Assembly: GCA_032158295.1 (NCBI GenBank)
Contig: CM063243.1
Coordinates: 15,785,635 to 15,849,634 of the forward strand
DNA length: 64,000 nucleotides
DNA from: Pycnopodia helianthoides
Taxonomy: Eukaryota; Echinodermata; Asteroidea; Forcipulatida; Asteriidae
Reading direction: 5' to 3'
The notes under the pieces: generated by a model
Seen by the model: the letters and a program-made list of their open reading frames with translations, nothing else
What the model was told of the DNA's origin: nothing
The model's database searches: none
Program-made: the position numbers and the translations under genes
Shown here: positions 22,009 to 35,900 of the stretch, one piece after another
Layout of the letters: every line of letters begins with the position of its first letter
Position numbering within the stretch: position 1 is the first letter of the stretch

Positions 22009-24140
22009 TAACACTTCAAGATTATATAGCACACCAAGCGAGGAGGATCAAGCAACTTCACAAAGATGTATATTTTTTTTTTGCAAAACATCATACGAAA
22101 AAGTAAAGTGTATATATAATAATGATGAAAAATAAGTGGGCTTAGACAATTTGCTTGGAGAATTCATCTTTTCATCAAAATGTACTGTATTAACCGTATT
22201 AATTTTATGTGTTTGTTTTCTTTGGAATGGTAAATTTCAAAGAGTGTTGAGTGGCGTGATAGGAAATTAGTTATCGAGTCATATTTCTGCCCAAGGCTAC
22301 AGACTGCCTCATGTAATCTCTTAATTGAATGAAATTGAATGAAATTTATATCTCCTGCTAAATGTATGTGTGTCCAGAGATTTTTGTGGCTCACGTTATA
22401 CTTCATACTGAAATATTTGTGTCAGTAATTCATTTAAAGCGTGCAAGCATTGGTTTATTGCAGACTGAAAGCCAGTATTAATGAAATGCTGAGGAGTATT
22501 GGATTAATGAGCACTCCAGTCCAAGGGTTTCATGTTCTTATGTTTCATGTATCAATCAACGTCTTCACTTCCGTTTGATTTGACATAATATGATCACAAT
22601 GAAAAGCATCCAGCGAATCCTGAAACAGTACAGTATTCGTGCAAGACAACTGTAATTGGAAGTCAAACACAGTTCAAAATAACAACAATAACAATTCTGT
22701 GGGAAACCAATCAACGTGCAATTTGGTTTGCATTCTATCCAAAACCGTTTTTCCACACTGCCTTAAAATTGTTTTGTTGTTGAATGGTCAGCTCTAGCAT
22801 GGCTCTGGGTATGGTTAATTTGTATTCAAGAAATAACTCGTTCTGCATGAACAATATCGTTATCACAACCTGATATATTGTTTCTATTGGCTTAGCATCA
22901 TTACTCGCTGAGCCGTTCCACTCATTAGGATGAAGCTAATGCCAACAACAAGTGAGTCTGGTCTCATGACACATGCAGAATATTTTACCGCCTCCCTCCC
23001 CGAACCCTCCCACGGAGATTGATTTGTGGTTTGAACAGTTTTCAATTTGTGCAGAAAATTTATATAGCTTCCAGTTTTAACTGTTCATATCTGAATCAAG
23101 CTTAAACGCCATAATGCAAGTCCAGCTTTGCCGTCAAAGGTGTTGCCTGTGGAATGACCAGTGGTCAAGTTTTGCCACCTCCTTCACTCAAATGACAAAA
23201 ATCTCTTTCAGCCACAGGATCCATCTGCATGGAAATGTAAAATGCACCTAATTGGTATCTTAAATTATACTTAGAGACAGCATAATTGCATTTGTTCATC
23301 AGACGAAGCTAACTTTAATTGCATTCTTTGTGGACTTTGTCTTGCCAAGAATGAAATTGGACTGATTAACACCCACAGCATGTATGATTTTCACACTGAA
23401 GTAACTACGCACTATGCATAATTTTTTTCTATGGAAGAGGAGCACCAAATGATTTTGCATAACCACAAAATGAAATTTAACTCACATACCGATTTGGTCA
23501 TAATTATTGTAAAAGGGAGCTGTCATAGGCAGTGTATGTAGGCTATGTGAATAACTAATAGGGTGTTGGGGCAGTGTTGGGGAGAGATGCGAGAAAAATT
23601 TTAAGAATCACATCTGGACATTCTAGTCCTTGCCTACTTTAATCTTATAAACTAAAGTATGTGTATATAGCATTATTTTTGTACTAGTTTGCTTATTAAT
23701 TTAGAACAAACAATTGTAATCCAATGTCTTTGGTTGACAAATGGCAACTAATATCATGAAATGATTATCTGTCAATTATGAATGATTATTACACAGTTAG
23801 TGATATCAGTAAAAAAGTAAAAGAAAAAAAAAAGAATAAAAAACATTGTTGGCAGAACAAGACTATCAACTGCCATACTTGCAGAAATGCATTTAATGTA
23901 TCATGGAATCTACATCTAGCTTGGCTGACAGAGTTGATCAGCATGAGCACGCCTTGAGTCTGCAGAAACGGAGTTCCATATGGAATTGTTTCACAGCTGC
24001 CCCCATGTTACGGACTAGGGAGTGCAATGACTGTGCATCACTATGTGAACAGCTGGTTGGTCATCGGTGTAGATTACAGCATGATGGTAACATACTGTGT
24101 GGTGACATTACTGCAGAGTTTGGCTGATAGTTTGTAATGG

Positions 24141-24447
24141 TTAAAGGGCATGTACAGCATTGTTAATTGTTAAAGATCAGTATCAGCACTTTGTGTGACC
24201 CAACATATACATTCAATAATAAACCTGTGAACATTGAGGCTCAGTGGGAAAAAAACCTTATTTGTTTCCAATGTTTTAGAACATTGAGTTTTGATCTCGC
24301 GAGGTCAAAACTAATTGTTTTACTCATTTCTCAAATGACTTCAGGCTTTCAGGCAAAACTATTTGATACCATTTAAGTTGCAGATTTACGCGTAAATCTG
24401 TAAACATTTATTTTATCAATCCTTCCAATGTTGTGCACACCCTTTAA
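24141..24447. mobile_element. TTAA-flanked inverted-repeat element, diverged
   Basis: The ends are ttaaagggcatgtacagcat and, in reverse complement, ttaaagggtgtgcacaacat. A perfect palindrome, agatttacgcgtaaatct, lies near the right end. The internal phrase (accca)acatata...aataaacctgtga resembles the element at 57678-58052, so the two are probably related families. Confidence 0.65.
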
Positions 24448-25646
24448 CTAGTTAACTATCTTTAAAACTGGCAAATGAAAAACAAAATGTGTTTGTTCGG
24501 CAGCCATGTTGTTGGTGTACGGTGTTAATGTACATGCCAATACAGGAGTAAGAGGGTTGAATGGTGTATTAAAAATATTTGTAAAGCGGAGGGAATTTAG
24601 GGGGAATTCATGCTACACATACAACTTGATCAATATCATAAAATGGATCTATTTGTTGCAGAAAACAACTACTCCTAGTAGACCTTGGACCATTGGACCA
24701 TTTTTATGTTGTTTACAGGGCAATCACCTGACAGCAGTAAAAGGTCAAAGTTATCCGACCTATATTATGGCACACTGTTAAAGGTCAAAGTTATCAGACC
24801 TATTTTATGGCACACTGTTAAATATATGAAGGGCAAGGATCCTATTTTCAGCTTCACTTGGTGCTAAATGTGGTGTAGTTTTCCCGCAGGCACTGTCTGC
24901 AGCATTAAAGGTTTTAATGTGATAAAACTATAAGTTGGCAAATCCGTAGCGCTATCATGGGACCAATATCTATTGAATTTGCTAGTCCGTTCATAAGCAG
25001 GCCTGGAACTACACTAAGGTGGCAATAAACCATCATGACCTGAGCATCTTAGTTAAGTTTCCATTACTCTAAAATGGAGTTCGAACTACACAAAAATGGG
25101 TCAGACTTTTTGTCTTTCGCATTTAGTGTTGGGATAACTAAGAAGTTTCTGCGATGCCCTTTTTGTGCCTCCTATTTAAATGCCTTGGTGTTCAGAGTAA
25201 TTGTCCTCAAATCGGTGCCTTTGAGGAGAATGTCAAAGTACATGTCATGTCAAAAATTAACTATTTTCCATGGTTTTTATGTCAACATCATTTTAAAAAA
25301 ACAAAGCAACATTGCTGAGTGTATTTTTCCTGACATTATTATCCGAGCGATTGCCACAAGACAAGCTTGTCTGGATTTTGGTGATTATTATACAGAATAA
25401 CACGCTCTATAAAGGGTTACTTGTTATTTAATTTGTGCTGAGAAATATTGTGATGGGTTGTCTGGTACCTAGGGACCTCCGGTACAATTATTATCTCTCT
25501 ATTTTAGTACAAATTTGTACAGTCTGTTACACAACTTGAATGTGATGTTTAAGATATTGGAAGAGTTTTGCATTTTAACTGATTGAAACAAAAAAACATT
25601 TGCAAGATTTGCCTTAAGAGATTATGAATGCCTTATGCTAGTGTTG

Positions 25647-25831
25647 TAAAGCCCGGTTCATACTTCCTGCGAATGCGAATGCGAAGCAAATTTGACGTCA
25701 CAACTCTGTTTTCGCTGCGAGTATTCGCAAGAGTTAAGCACAGCTCAACCCCTGCGAATTATCCGTTGCGAATTTGTGACGTCAACATTCGCTTCGCATT
25801 CGCATTTGCAGGAAGTATGAACCGGGCTTTA
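25647..25831. mobile_element. CRE-bearing inverted-repeat element, copy 1
   Basis: The ends are taaagcccggttcatacttc and its reverse complement, with arms of about 45 bp rich in GCGAATGCGAA, bounded by TA. Two full CRE palindromes, TGACGTCA (25693-25700 and 25777-25784), lie symmetrically in the arms. It is non-coding, 185 bp. The TA boundary suggests a Tc1/mariner-type or related non-autonomous element. Confidence 0.75.
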
Positions 25832-28800
25832 GTGTGTGTTGATCCTTGAAGTTATGGGGAAATATGTATAGGAAAATCACAGTTTGTAAAACTAAGTTGC
25901 CTGCATTTGACCATGTTTTAGCTTCACCAAACCTTTAAATAACACAGCGTTTGAATGCATAAATAAATTACATGCCGAGTCACACTATGTGTGACAATGT
26001 CTTCAGTATTCAGACAAATTTGATAACTGTGAATAAACCAACTATCAGCATCAAAGACTGCTAACAGAGATGCAATTGCATTTTCTGTGCAGATAATAAA
26101 TGTCAAGTTCATGAATGTCAATGTTAAAACCTTCAGATTCGCCATATTTCATTTACCCTTTATTTATTTCAATATGTGTTTGAAAAATTTTACAAACTGA
26201 ATAATCAAAGATGTGACTGTAAAAAAAAAAGTTTTAATGATTATGATAATACAATAAACATTGATAATTCTATAGGAGAGCATAAATTAGATGTTCAGTG
26301 ATTGTCTATAATTTGCTTGTTTTAAGATATTTGAAGACGGTTTTCTTGTGATCATTTAAGAATTGATAGACACCAGCCAGACAATCAAACCAATTAAGTC
26401 CTGTATTTCATGCATCCATTTGGCAAGTTGTTTTGATTCCAAAAAGTAGGCGATGATGCTGTATGCTTAGTGTTGCTGATTTGTGATTGGTGATTAATGC
26501 AAATTATTTATTCTTTAACAATGGCACATTTTTTGCCCTTTGTGATAATGGGTAGGGGCCAAGTATCTTCTTCACATACATAAACAATGCATACAAAGTG
26601 CATTCACAGACATGACTAGTCGCATCAAGCAATAACCTTTGCCATAAAGTGTTCTGTTCATACGTAGCAATCCTTGGCACTTAAGAGTGACTCATCTCCA
26701 GTTGTTCAAATAGTACAAAGTTGCTAAGCGCAGTCCGCCTGCCTAAGCCAGTTTATGCCTGGGCCAGGTCAATGTGAACTAACCAAACATTCGGCTAATC
26801 AGCTGGACCCCAATTCCAGACAAACGAAACAGAGATAACATGTTATCAGCCCATTTCAGGCTAAATGTATTTACTGCAAATACACTGACAATTCATCATA
26901 TTTCATCAAGTATTTCAGCTCTGCCCTTTCATCTGATTATCAGTTGGATAATTGTAAGATGAATCATGACAGTTATTGCGTAGTGAATTCAATGGAATAG
27001 CAGTTGGGGTGCCTTCCTTCCTCCTTGGTGTGTCATATTATTTATTGGGAAGGCAGGGAAACCCTAAAGGTCGGTTGAAATATTGAATCATGTTTTTGTT
27101 TTTGTGTATTGCATCAGATAAACTTGTATTGCAACTCATTATGGTTCCAGCTTGATGGGTACCAGTCAAGGCCGTGTTGAGCAACATAATAAAAAAATCA
27201 TTGTGGCGGAGGTGTAAAAGGAAAAAAAAACAATAGATGGAAATGAGCATGTGGTCTTTATGGTAGTGTAATTTCCGATTGTATAATGTGACCTTAACCT
27301 TTTATGCTGTTTTTCAAGTACACTTCCATTCTCATGTTGACCTCAGGTTGCCAGACTCCTATCCAGGTGCATTGTCAATCTGTTTTTCCCTTGAAGTTAT
27401 TCATGTGGGGTTTTTTGTATTGTGTTTTGACATGAATGGATGTTGTGTGAAGGTGAAATCAAATTAATTGCAAGCTTTCAAGAATACATACAAATATACA
27501 GTTCCCACATTTGTTCAAAGTGGCATTTTTAAATTGTGAGTTTAAAGTTTGTAACCTTAATGAACTAGGTGCAACGAGGCTGAGTAAGAGATATAAACAA
27601 CTGTCCTACACTGGTAAAAATTATTGCGAAAGTGCCTTTTGCAGATTTAACTTTACAGTTTGATGTTTCTCACGTATGTTGTGCTATAAAGTTGATAATA
27701 TCTTGGGCTATTGCCGTAGCAATGAGTGTCACGTATTGAGTAGTAGCAGTATAAGCAAAACATTAACCTTTAAAAAAAATTTTCATTTCGAGTGAATTTG
27801 AAGCCAAGAAGCTCTGACACTTTAAAATACTTGAATACTTTTGCCAGAGACCCTCCAATATCCTTCAAAACCATCCACTATATGCTATAAAACTCGCACC
27901 AAAATGTTTGGACTCGGATAAGATTGGTATGCCTGTTCCAATTTACAAGCAATTATTATTTGGACCTGCAGTGCCACATCCTACAGAGTCAGACAATAAG
28001 GATTTGGGGGGGGGTGGGTTTGGAAAAGTTTTGTTTCCTTGTCGGTTGTCACTTCCTTGAAGATTAATGCTGATCCGTGTTGTGATATAAATCAGCTACA
28101 ACTTTTTAAAAATGCACATATTTACATGTTACCTGTGATTGTTACTTTTGAAATACACTTCCAAAAGCAAATATTTACATTTTGAATTGAGATTGTGACT
28201 GTCTAGGTTTCTGTGATGGTAATCTGAAATTATAGGATCAATATGAAACAAAATGCTGTAAAACGAATAGGTGCCTTTTTTTTCTTAACTGAGTACTTGC
28301 TTATTAAAGTTTAACATGATGGTGAAATACCTCTCAATAATCTCTCTTTCCAATCCAATATTTAAAAGGGAAAGTACATTGTCCGTTGTGTTTCCAACCT
28401 CTTGTGGTGAAATCGGCCCCCTTCCCTCTACCCCCACCCCCTGTTACCCTCTTCATTGCTCATCCCTTCCTTTTTCTGTGTGCTTTCTGCCTCTCATTCC
28501 CTTTTCATTTCTTTCCACGAGACTGCTTCTGTTACACCAGTATACCTGTTTATGTGTGTTGTGTTGTGATTAAGCCTTACAGAAAGACTCTGCGTGGGTC
28601 GGAAAGTAAGGCCAGTAACTATTTTTTTGTTTTTGTTTGGAAAAGTAAATAGATGTTGGTTTTCATTACAAACACCATACAACCGAACCTGGGAAAATCT
28701 CAGCAAATTCAGCAATCATGTTTCAGTGAAAACAAAAAATACTTCATGTCTGGCAGGTTTATTTTGATTGCGGCAATCAAAATAAGCAAGGGTTTCCTCA

Positions 28801-28977
28801 TATTTGGCAGTATTTTAAATGGACAATATTTATTTGGAGGATTGGTACTGGTATAAACTTAGTTAAATAATTAGTAAGCTATCAGATTGCAACTCCTCAA
28901 CTTTTGTATTTTATTGTGTATTAATTTTGGTTACAATTACCAATTGTGTACTTTGTCTTTAAATTTAATGTATTCAA

Positions 28978-29108
28978 GGCAGCATTTCAAAGAGCTGCTA
29001 AGCACAGGACGTTTATGTTTAGCATAAACGGGTCACCAGCCAACAAACTGTGTAACCTACACTGTGACAGGTATCCGGCTTGTTACTGCTTAGCAAGTGA
29101 AATTGTTG
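28978..29108. mobile_element. Degenerate palindromic element (GGGCCC-type family)
   Basis: gcatttcaaagagctgctaa at the left and tgcttagcaagtgaaatt at the right are inverted and resemble the arms of the family at 49620, 58326 and 62109. The element is shortened and its ends are eroded. Confidence 0.45.
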
Positions 29109-29502
29109 AGTGATATTTAATGGAATTACTGCCGTGGAATTCTTATGAAAGGAAAAGTTCACTTTGCAGTCTTGGTGAAGCTACTGTGTCAAAGTAATTT
29201 ATTAACTCTTTTATCTTATAATGTTATCACATTTTCAATTTTTCAAAGCTCATGGAGTAAGAGTTTGATATAGTGTATATTAATGATTAAAGTATGCGAT
29301 ATTAAGATATATTAAGGTGATGGAAGCAGGGAAAGGGGTTGTACGAATTTTGGACATGTTTTGATAATAAAATAATCTAAAATTACTTTGAGTGGTGTAT
29401 ATTCGAGTTGGTTTGTACCAAGTGCTTTGTCTCTGGGAATTTTAATTTTATACTCCCATTAACCCTCACCCTCTCAAATCGTTTCACTGGTGTACCCTCT
29501 TT

Positions 29503-29697
29503 GCCAGAATGAAGGAATCATGCAGGACTGAGGGTTGTAGGGCCAGAATGAAGGAATCATGCAGGACTGAGGGTTGTAGGGCCAGAATGAAGGAATCATG
29601 CAGGACTGAGGGTTGTAGGGCCAGAATGAAGGAATCATGCAGGACTGAGGGTTGTAGGGCCAGAATGAAGGAATCATGCAGGACTGAGGGTTGTAGG
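29503..29697. repeat. 39-bp minisatellite, five identical copies
   Basis: The unit gccagaatgaaggaatcatg + caggactgagggttgtagg repeats five times with no visible difference. Because 39 is a multiple of three, several frames stay open on both strands (for example a 13-residue repeat MKESCRTEGCRAR on plus). These are repeat ORFs, not evidence of a gene. Perfect identity points to recent expansion. Confidence 0.95.
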
Positions 29698-29754
29698 CCC
29701 AAATATCAATTGCTTACCACTGGGTCAGGCATTCCAATTTTATCTTAGGTCATA

Positions 29755-29865
29755 CATGTTAGTGTGAAAGTGACATAGGATAGGAGGATGTTGGAGGATT
29801 GAGGTCACATGTTGATGTGAAAGTGACATCGGAGAGGAGGATGTTGGAGGAATGAGGTCACCTGT
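29755..29865. repeat. Two-copy tandem repeat of about 58 bp
   Basis: catgttagtgtgaaagtgac and catgttgatgtgaaagtgac begin two copies, each continuing to gaggatgttggagga(t/a)tgaggtcac. It lies just after the 39-bp minisatellite. Confidence 0.75.
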
Positions 29866-31439
29866 GGGCAATAAGGCCTAGGGAGTTTGGGTTATGGACT
29901 GGCACTCTGCAAAGAAACTGAAAACAGTTGTTTGGTTCGTACCGGTCTGACATCATTTCTAAATTATGTGGGCCACTCTTCTGTCCTTCAATTCTGGCTT
30001 TACAAACATAATAAAAAATAAGCGTATAATGGGTGTTTGGGGTTGTGTGATTAACATGTACATGTTAAATAAAAATAAAAATTATCAATATAAATATGAA
30101 CAGAAAAACCATTAAGAAAGCTTAAAAATGTGTACTTTATTTTAACTTCTGGTTTGGACAGGAAGCGGAGTTAAATCAGTCACGAAAAATAACATTTTAA
30201 ACATCAAAACCTTCACAGACAATGCAAAGATTCAATTAATAACAGCTATTTCTTTCTCAAGATTTTTGAAAAAATTAACTTTAACTACGCTTAATTGAAC
30301 AAAAACCAGAGAGGCCACCATGAGGTCATCAATGCTTTATCTGGTCATCAATTTCTTATCTGGCATTGAGGTTTATGATGTGCTAAGTGACACTTTTTTG
30401 AAAATGCAACAGGTTTCAGCAAATGACACAACTTTTCATCTAGTTGGAAGGCCGAGAGGTCTAACGTTATTTCACACATTGAGATCGTGTTAAAAAATTC
30501 AAGTTCATATTGTCTGCAGACCTCAAAACGAGAATATTTTTTCCAATTCAACTTCCGGTTTTGACTGAAGACAAGGTAAAAATAGGGTAATTTCAGTGCA
30601 ACATTTTTTTTTTCAAGCCAAATCATGAGATGTAATGATTGAGGAAATCCACTGTATGGTTCAGGAGTTATGATTGTTAAAAAATATTAACCTTGGTTTT
30701 ATTGCAACTTGACACCTGGTGGTGATGTCATCATGATATTTGAACTTTTAGGTACATGTCGAAGAAGTTAAGGTCCATGTATGTGAGAAGTTTCAAGCCT
30801 CTCTGAGCTTTGCAAGTGACGGAAGTCTTGCCGAGAACGAAGAGTGAGAAGAAGACGAAGAACAAAAAGTATACTCATTTAGAAAGAAACTTTGCAACAG
30901 CTTCCAAGAATGGTGAAAGATGCACACACGATTGCACGAGTGATTTTGCAAGACACCGTTATCTTTGCAGACTGCTTGTTCTCAAGGTCATAGCAGATGG
31001 GTACTAAACCTTTTAGCAAAACCATGCCAGGGTCTTTTCCACATGGCTGGGTTTGAATGTTTTAATGTGGCCACCTTCAGCCACCTCTTGACAATAGTCA
31101 GGGATACAGTTATATGCTCTGTATCTCCATAGAACAAGGACCTATGGTATCTCTATTAGGATCAATGCTCATGAGTGTCAGAGGTGTGGTGTTTACTTGA
31201 GCAAACATGTTTATGAAGGTGTAGACATTTGATGTTATTGAGCCCTTGCACTGACCTTACTTACAGCTACTGTCTGCGCATGGTCTGCCATTTTGGGAGT
31301 CAAATTGCATTTAAAGATATGTAGCATTTGTTAATTGCTCAAGTTGTGCACCACTAGCACAAGAATTGCACAAAAATTCATGAAATTGGGTGCAGGTGAG
31401 TGTCTCACCAAACCCCTTGTCACCAAACATAGTGCACTG

Positions 31440-31640
31440 CACAGTAACAAACAGGCGCAACCATTATGGCGGTGATGACGTCAGGTGAATAGGACCCCTT
31501 GCATTGGCCGCCATCTTTGATGAAACGTGCACAAATAAAGAGCTATCATTGGCTGAGAGTCGTGCAGAGCGCGTACACACATGCACGTTTCCATTGGTTT
31601 TTCTTCAAAGATGTTGGTCAATGACGTAATGTGCAATCCA
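31440..31640. promoter_or_regulatory. Promoter-like or fold-back stretch with CRE
   Basis: This small, relatively CpG-rich island contains TGACGTCA (31476-31483), a ggccgccatctttgatga motif resembling a YY1 site, attggctg and ccattgg (CCAAT on either strand) and tgacgtaa. Part is self-complementary: gaaacgtgca pairs with tgcacgtttc, and catctttgatgaa pairs with ttcttcaaagatg. It could be an unannotated promoter or another inverted-repeat element. No adjacent exon was found. Confidence 0.35.
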
Positions 31641-32155
31641 TCTTTTGGGTCAGTACAGTCAGTAATCCACTTTTACTAGCACATGTATCCCCAGTAAAAG
31701 CAACCATCAAGGGTTATGGTCAAGCATTTATAGTTTTTAAAATGGACGAGCACTGTAGCACACAGAGTCTGTGTAAAGAAGACAATGAAGAAATGTTTGG
31801 GGGAAGATGTTGGAGGGGAAATCCATGTAATCAGATGGAAAACCAAACACCAGGTCAGGCTGTTTTGATTTGGGATTTGAGCCAGGGTCAAGAGATGGTG
31901 CTCATTACTTTCGTATGGTCAAGAGTCACAGGCATTCTATAAAAAAAACATTTTGTTTGAAATTTAATGATGATTTGGTGAAAAATGTTGTCTCTCCCAA
32001 AACAAAAAAAAACTACAAAACAAAGACCAAAATTCAATGCCCTTGCAACAGCGCCAAATGCCTACCTACCACACTTCTAAATAGCATCAAAGATGCTGTT
32101 CAAGACACACAAATGAAAAGCAAAAACACAGTATCAAGTCATCAAATATTAAATA

Positions 32156-32241
32156 TTTATTTACATTTTGATACATTGGCATATTTTTCAACATATTTTA
32201 TTTGGAAATTGTACAGAAAGTGAGCACACATTCTATTTATT
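32156..32241 (-). terminator. Candidate poly(A) signals of TALPID3
   Basis: On the minus strand AATAAA occurs at 32241-32236 and again at 32161-32156, about 270 and 350 bp after the TALPID3 stop. Either could end the transcript. Confidence 0.45.
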
Positions 32242-32507
32242 ATTTAAAACAAATTATACTTTGTCATTGTAATTTGGTGCCATGTCGTATATATTGTGTG
32301 GTATTTGCGTGTAAATTGTCTTTATGTTGATTGCACAGTGACATACTACCAACTGCAAACAAAGGAAATTTATGCAGGTCCTTTAAGCAATATTATGAAT
32401 GGGGTGATTTACATACATCCCAAATCCATCAAAACCTCTGAATAATCTGGCTGGCTGTTTTCACAATTCACTGATCTTTCAAGCTGCAATTTAAGAAGTT
32501 CTTTTTT

Positions 32508-32923
32508 TCACAGCTCTCCACCAGAAAGTTCAGACACATCACTTGTAGTATCCGGGACCGGTATCTCCCCTTCACTTATAGTCTGACTCAGATCAATCCC
32601 CTGTGACTCAACGGCTGAGGGTAACGTCACCGAGAACGACATCATCCCTGGAACCCGCGCCCCAGGGTCCCCTCTCTCGGGTAACTCTGGAGACCCTTCT
32701 TTGGTATTCTGCGAGTCATCGTAAGGTGCCTGGTGGAAAGCGTGTTCCGTCCGTCCCGGGGTTTGACCCGTTGGCCGCAGGGATTCAAAATCGCTGGTGC
32801 CTCCTTCTGATTGGCTGAAGGTTTGACTGAGGTAACCTGATTGGAGGAGGGCTTCCAAGTTCAGGGCGTCTGGGGTCAGGGTTCGTGTTCCAAGGTCACT
32901 CATGGTCTGTGTTCCAAAGAGGT
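32508..32923 (-). CDS. KIAA0586: TALPID3 last exon
   Basis: The exon enters in phase 1 and encodes LFGTQTMSDLGTRTLTPDAL, SLRPTGQTPGRTEHAFHQAP and SQTISEGEIPVPDTTSDVSE, ending LSGGEL and TGA (32510-32508). It carries another ISEGE copy close to the C-terminus. Confidence 0.88.
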
Positions 32924-35900
32924 CTGAAGTGACAAAACAAAGGGAGACGTTGGACATGGTAATTTAGAAACTAACCAATGTCGTCTGAAATATCACGCAC
33001 TTTCAGCATATTGCACACACCACCATTTTAAAGCAATGTTATGATAACATGCTGCTTTCTCAAAACCACATACGTCTTCTTCACAAAAATATTCCATTCT
33101 CATCTTTTAAAATACAATTCTCGAAAATAGACTAATTGGAATAATAGCACTCCTCTAGCAAACAAGGATGTGTACCAAACAAAGTACAGTGCCTGGCATA
33201 ACCCCAAGACCCCTGACCTTGTATGTCAGTCAAGTCGAGGTTGTTTCATTCAAATTTATCAGAGTAACAAAGACACAGGCTCTGTGTGCAAGTTGGTGTT
33301 TCTGATACTCACTTGATGGAATAGAAGCTCTGGGAGGAAGGCGCCCTCTACCATGGATACCAACACCAGCATCTTCCTCTTCCTCTTCCCCATGCTCTAC
33401 ATCCATCTCCCGTCTTCTCCTTGAGTCCCCATATCTTTCCTTTGATGGATACGGTCCATTATCATCTTCAGGTTCAGGGCTTGGACTCGGTCTCTTCCCT
33501 GCAACCTGGAGACAACACAACGTTCATTACAATAATTTGCCATCCTTACGCTCTTCCCATCTTTATTTGTTTACCAAGTGATTATAATTCTCGTTCACCA
33601 TTGCAGCTTACACATGAACAGGATATGAAAATAATACCATAAATGAATACCAAGGTCATGTAATATGCACAGGCTTCATTGTCACCTGTGTCCTTAACAC
33701 GTTTCCCCAGACAAGTCTGTGAAAACCAAACGAAAAGGATTTTTCATTTGAGGACTGCACTTTTAAGAATATGTTTGTGGCACTGCACTGATGGACAAAG
33801 TGGCTTCCTCCAGTCATCACATCACTGCAACTATGACTGACCTGTATGATTCTTGGTGCAGGATGAGGCACAGCCGTTTATTTTGCACTGTGGCTTCAGT
33901 GTCTGGCTCATCGGTCTCATCCTCATTGTCTGTCCTCTCAAGGTGTGACACTCGAAGAGTAAAATCATCCACTGGTTGCCTCGCTGCGTCAGGTTGCTCT
34001 CCACCACTGACCTCTACAGGGGGTCTCCTGACCTCTGACCTCGAAGTCAAATCTGGAGGATTGGCTCTATACGCTTCTTTAAAGAGCATCCTCTCAGAAG
34101 ATGGGGTCAAGTTAGGGCACTGACCCACACTGACCTCTCCCAGACTCTTTGTGCCATTGTTATTGAGAGTTTGGGATGGGAAGTAGGGCGGGGCCGCTGA
34201 TGGGTCAGGGCGTTGGCTCATGTGGGCTAAGATGGCAACGACAGGGTCACGGGTGTGGAGTCTAGGGGTACGTTTGACCGGAGATATCTCCCCTTCACTC
34301 AGTTCATCATCCTGCAAAAAGATAATCCCAAAATGTTGACCAATGGATACCACCAAAATACAAAAGAAATTCCATCTTTCAAAAAAGAATGTTCAACTTT
34401 ACTTGCTATGTATATATTCAGTCAGTATTATTGAAGCATCCCCTGACCAACCATACCTGTACGTCCTTTTCTAGTTCCTCAGCTCCCATTAGAGTGCTAT
34501 CGATGCTAGTAGAGGAGGAGATTTCAGGCAGACCAATAGCTCCAGGCTCATCTGGAAGGAACGCAACGGTAAAAAGGTTTAGAAAATCTTCTCTCTGCGA
34601 CAAACTACATCATTGTCTAAACAATGGGACTAACTAATACTAGATCATCCCCCCTCACCTAAAAATGACAACCAACAATAACAGTATCATAGAGTACAAT
34701 GTAATGAGTGCCTAATTCATACATAATATTCCCCGGCTTTTACATACAAATATTAAATTGTAAAATATCACACATTGGATTACCAGAATAAAATAAGCAA
34801 TGCAAAAGAAATTTTAATTGTATAAAACATGGCCCTGTATAATAAGAATATGATATTTCTGTTAATTTTAACCTGAAGATAAATAAATTGAAATCAAATA
34901 GAATTGAATGCTGAAGACTGCATTAATTATCATCATGCCCTGTGAATTTGGTTTGGATATGGGACAAATAAGCAACACCATTAATAAACACACAAACAAG
35001 CTCTCATAAATGCAAGAGCACGGATAACTCTTATCAACACATTTATATACATGTGATATGTGAATACTTTGGACTCTTGCTGAGAAACCAAGAGCTGCAA
35101 AATACATAGTGGAAAGGGAAAGAAAGCGAGCATGAGTACGTGAGATTTGAAACTTTGCATGGTGGAGATACAATCTAGTAAGGTCTGCGGTAACACTATG
35201 TACATGAGTAGGATTTGAAACTTTGCACGGTGGAGATACAATCTAGTAAGGTTTGTGGTAACACTATGTACATGGGTAGGATTTGAAACTTTGCATGGTG
35301 GAGATACAATCTAGTAAGGTCTGCGGTAACACCATGTACATGAGTAGAATTTGAAACTTACTACATAAGACTATGATATTTCACATTATAAAAAAAATAC
35401 TGTTTATCCACTGGCACCAATGTAAAAAATACAGCACAAAATGAGGGTACATGTATATAAAAACATACAGTTTCTGGAATATAATAACTTTAATTGGTCA
35501 ATAAAATAAATATGAAAGCAAAAATATAATGTTACTAATTTTTATATACCCCACACACAGATCCTTGTCCTTTGATTGGTAGAACATACGTCATGTGTCA
35601 TCCATTTTTTTGGACATGTATTTACTACTGTGACGCTCCAAAATTTAATATTGGACAGGCACCCATCCGATATGGATCATTATTGGATGCTTCGCGGCGT
35701 TGTCCGCGTGTTTGTCCAATCAAGGCAAGGCCGTGTCACTGCAGGCAAGATTGGTGGCTACATGGGGTCATCCACGTTGTTTGGAAGGTTTTAAAAACTA
35801 ATTTTCAGAGTGTGGGGTGGACGAGTTTCCAGGTCTATTTTGTTTTTATTGTGAAAAAAGTTACAATGTTAAGGATCTATGTGTGAGTTGTATGGAACTA

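Larger units (their letters stand above)
22009..32507. other. Intergenic region between convergent LC3 and TALPID3 genes
   Basis: There is no convincing coding exon. Contents are the LC3 3'UTR, the elements at 24141-24447 and 25647-25831, a degenerate palindromic element (28978-29108), minisatellites at 29503-29697 and 29755-29865, and a promoter-like or fold-back stretch at 31440-31640. ORFs of 60-110 codons here lack recognisable domains. A 108-codon plus-strand ORF at 25074-25400 (MEFELHKNGS..., with CPFC and CLDFGDYY) is unidentified and probably fortuitous. Confidence 0.55.

Noticed and set aside
25074..25400. 108-codon plus-strand ORF with CPFC and CLDFGDYY.
   Set aside because: There is no recognisable family, no splice context and no neighbour support. 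Kept only as a note in the intergenic entry.
29484..29748. Repeat proteins of 13-residue units on both strands.
   Set aside because: They are a by-product of a 39-bp minisatellite whose unit length is a multiple of three.
35550..35818. Possible element with CCACAC/GTGTGG ends and an ORF of about 100 codons.
   Set aside because: The inverted ends are too short and no second copy is in the window.
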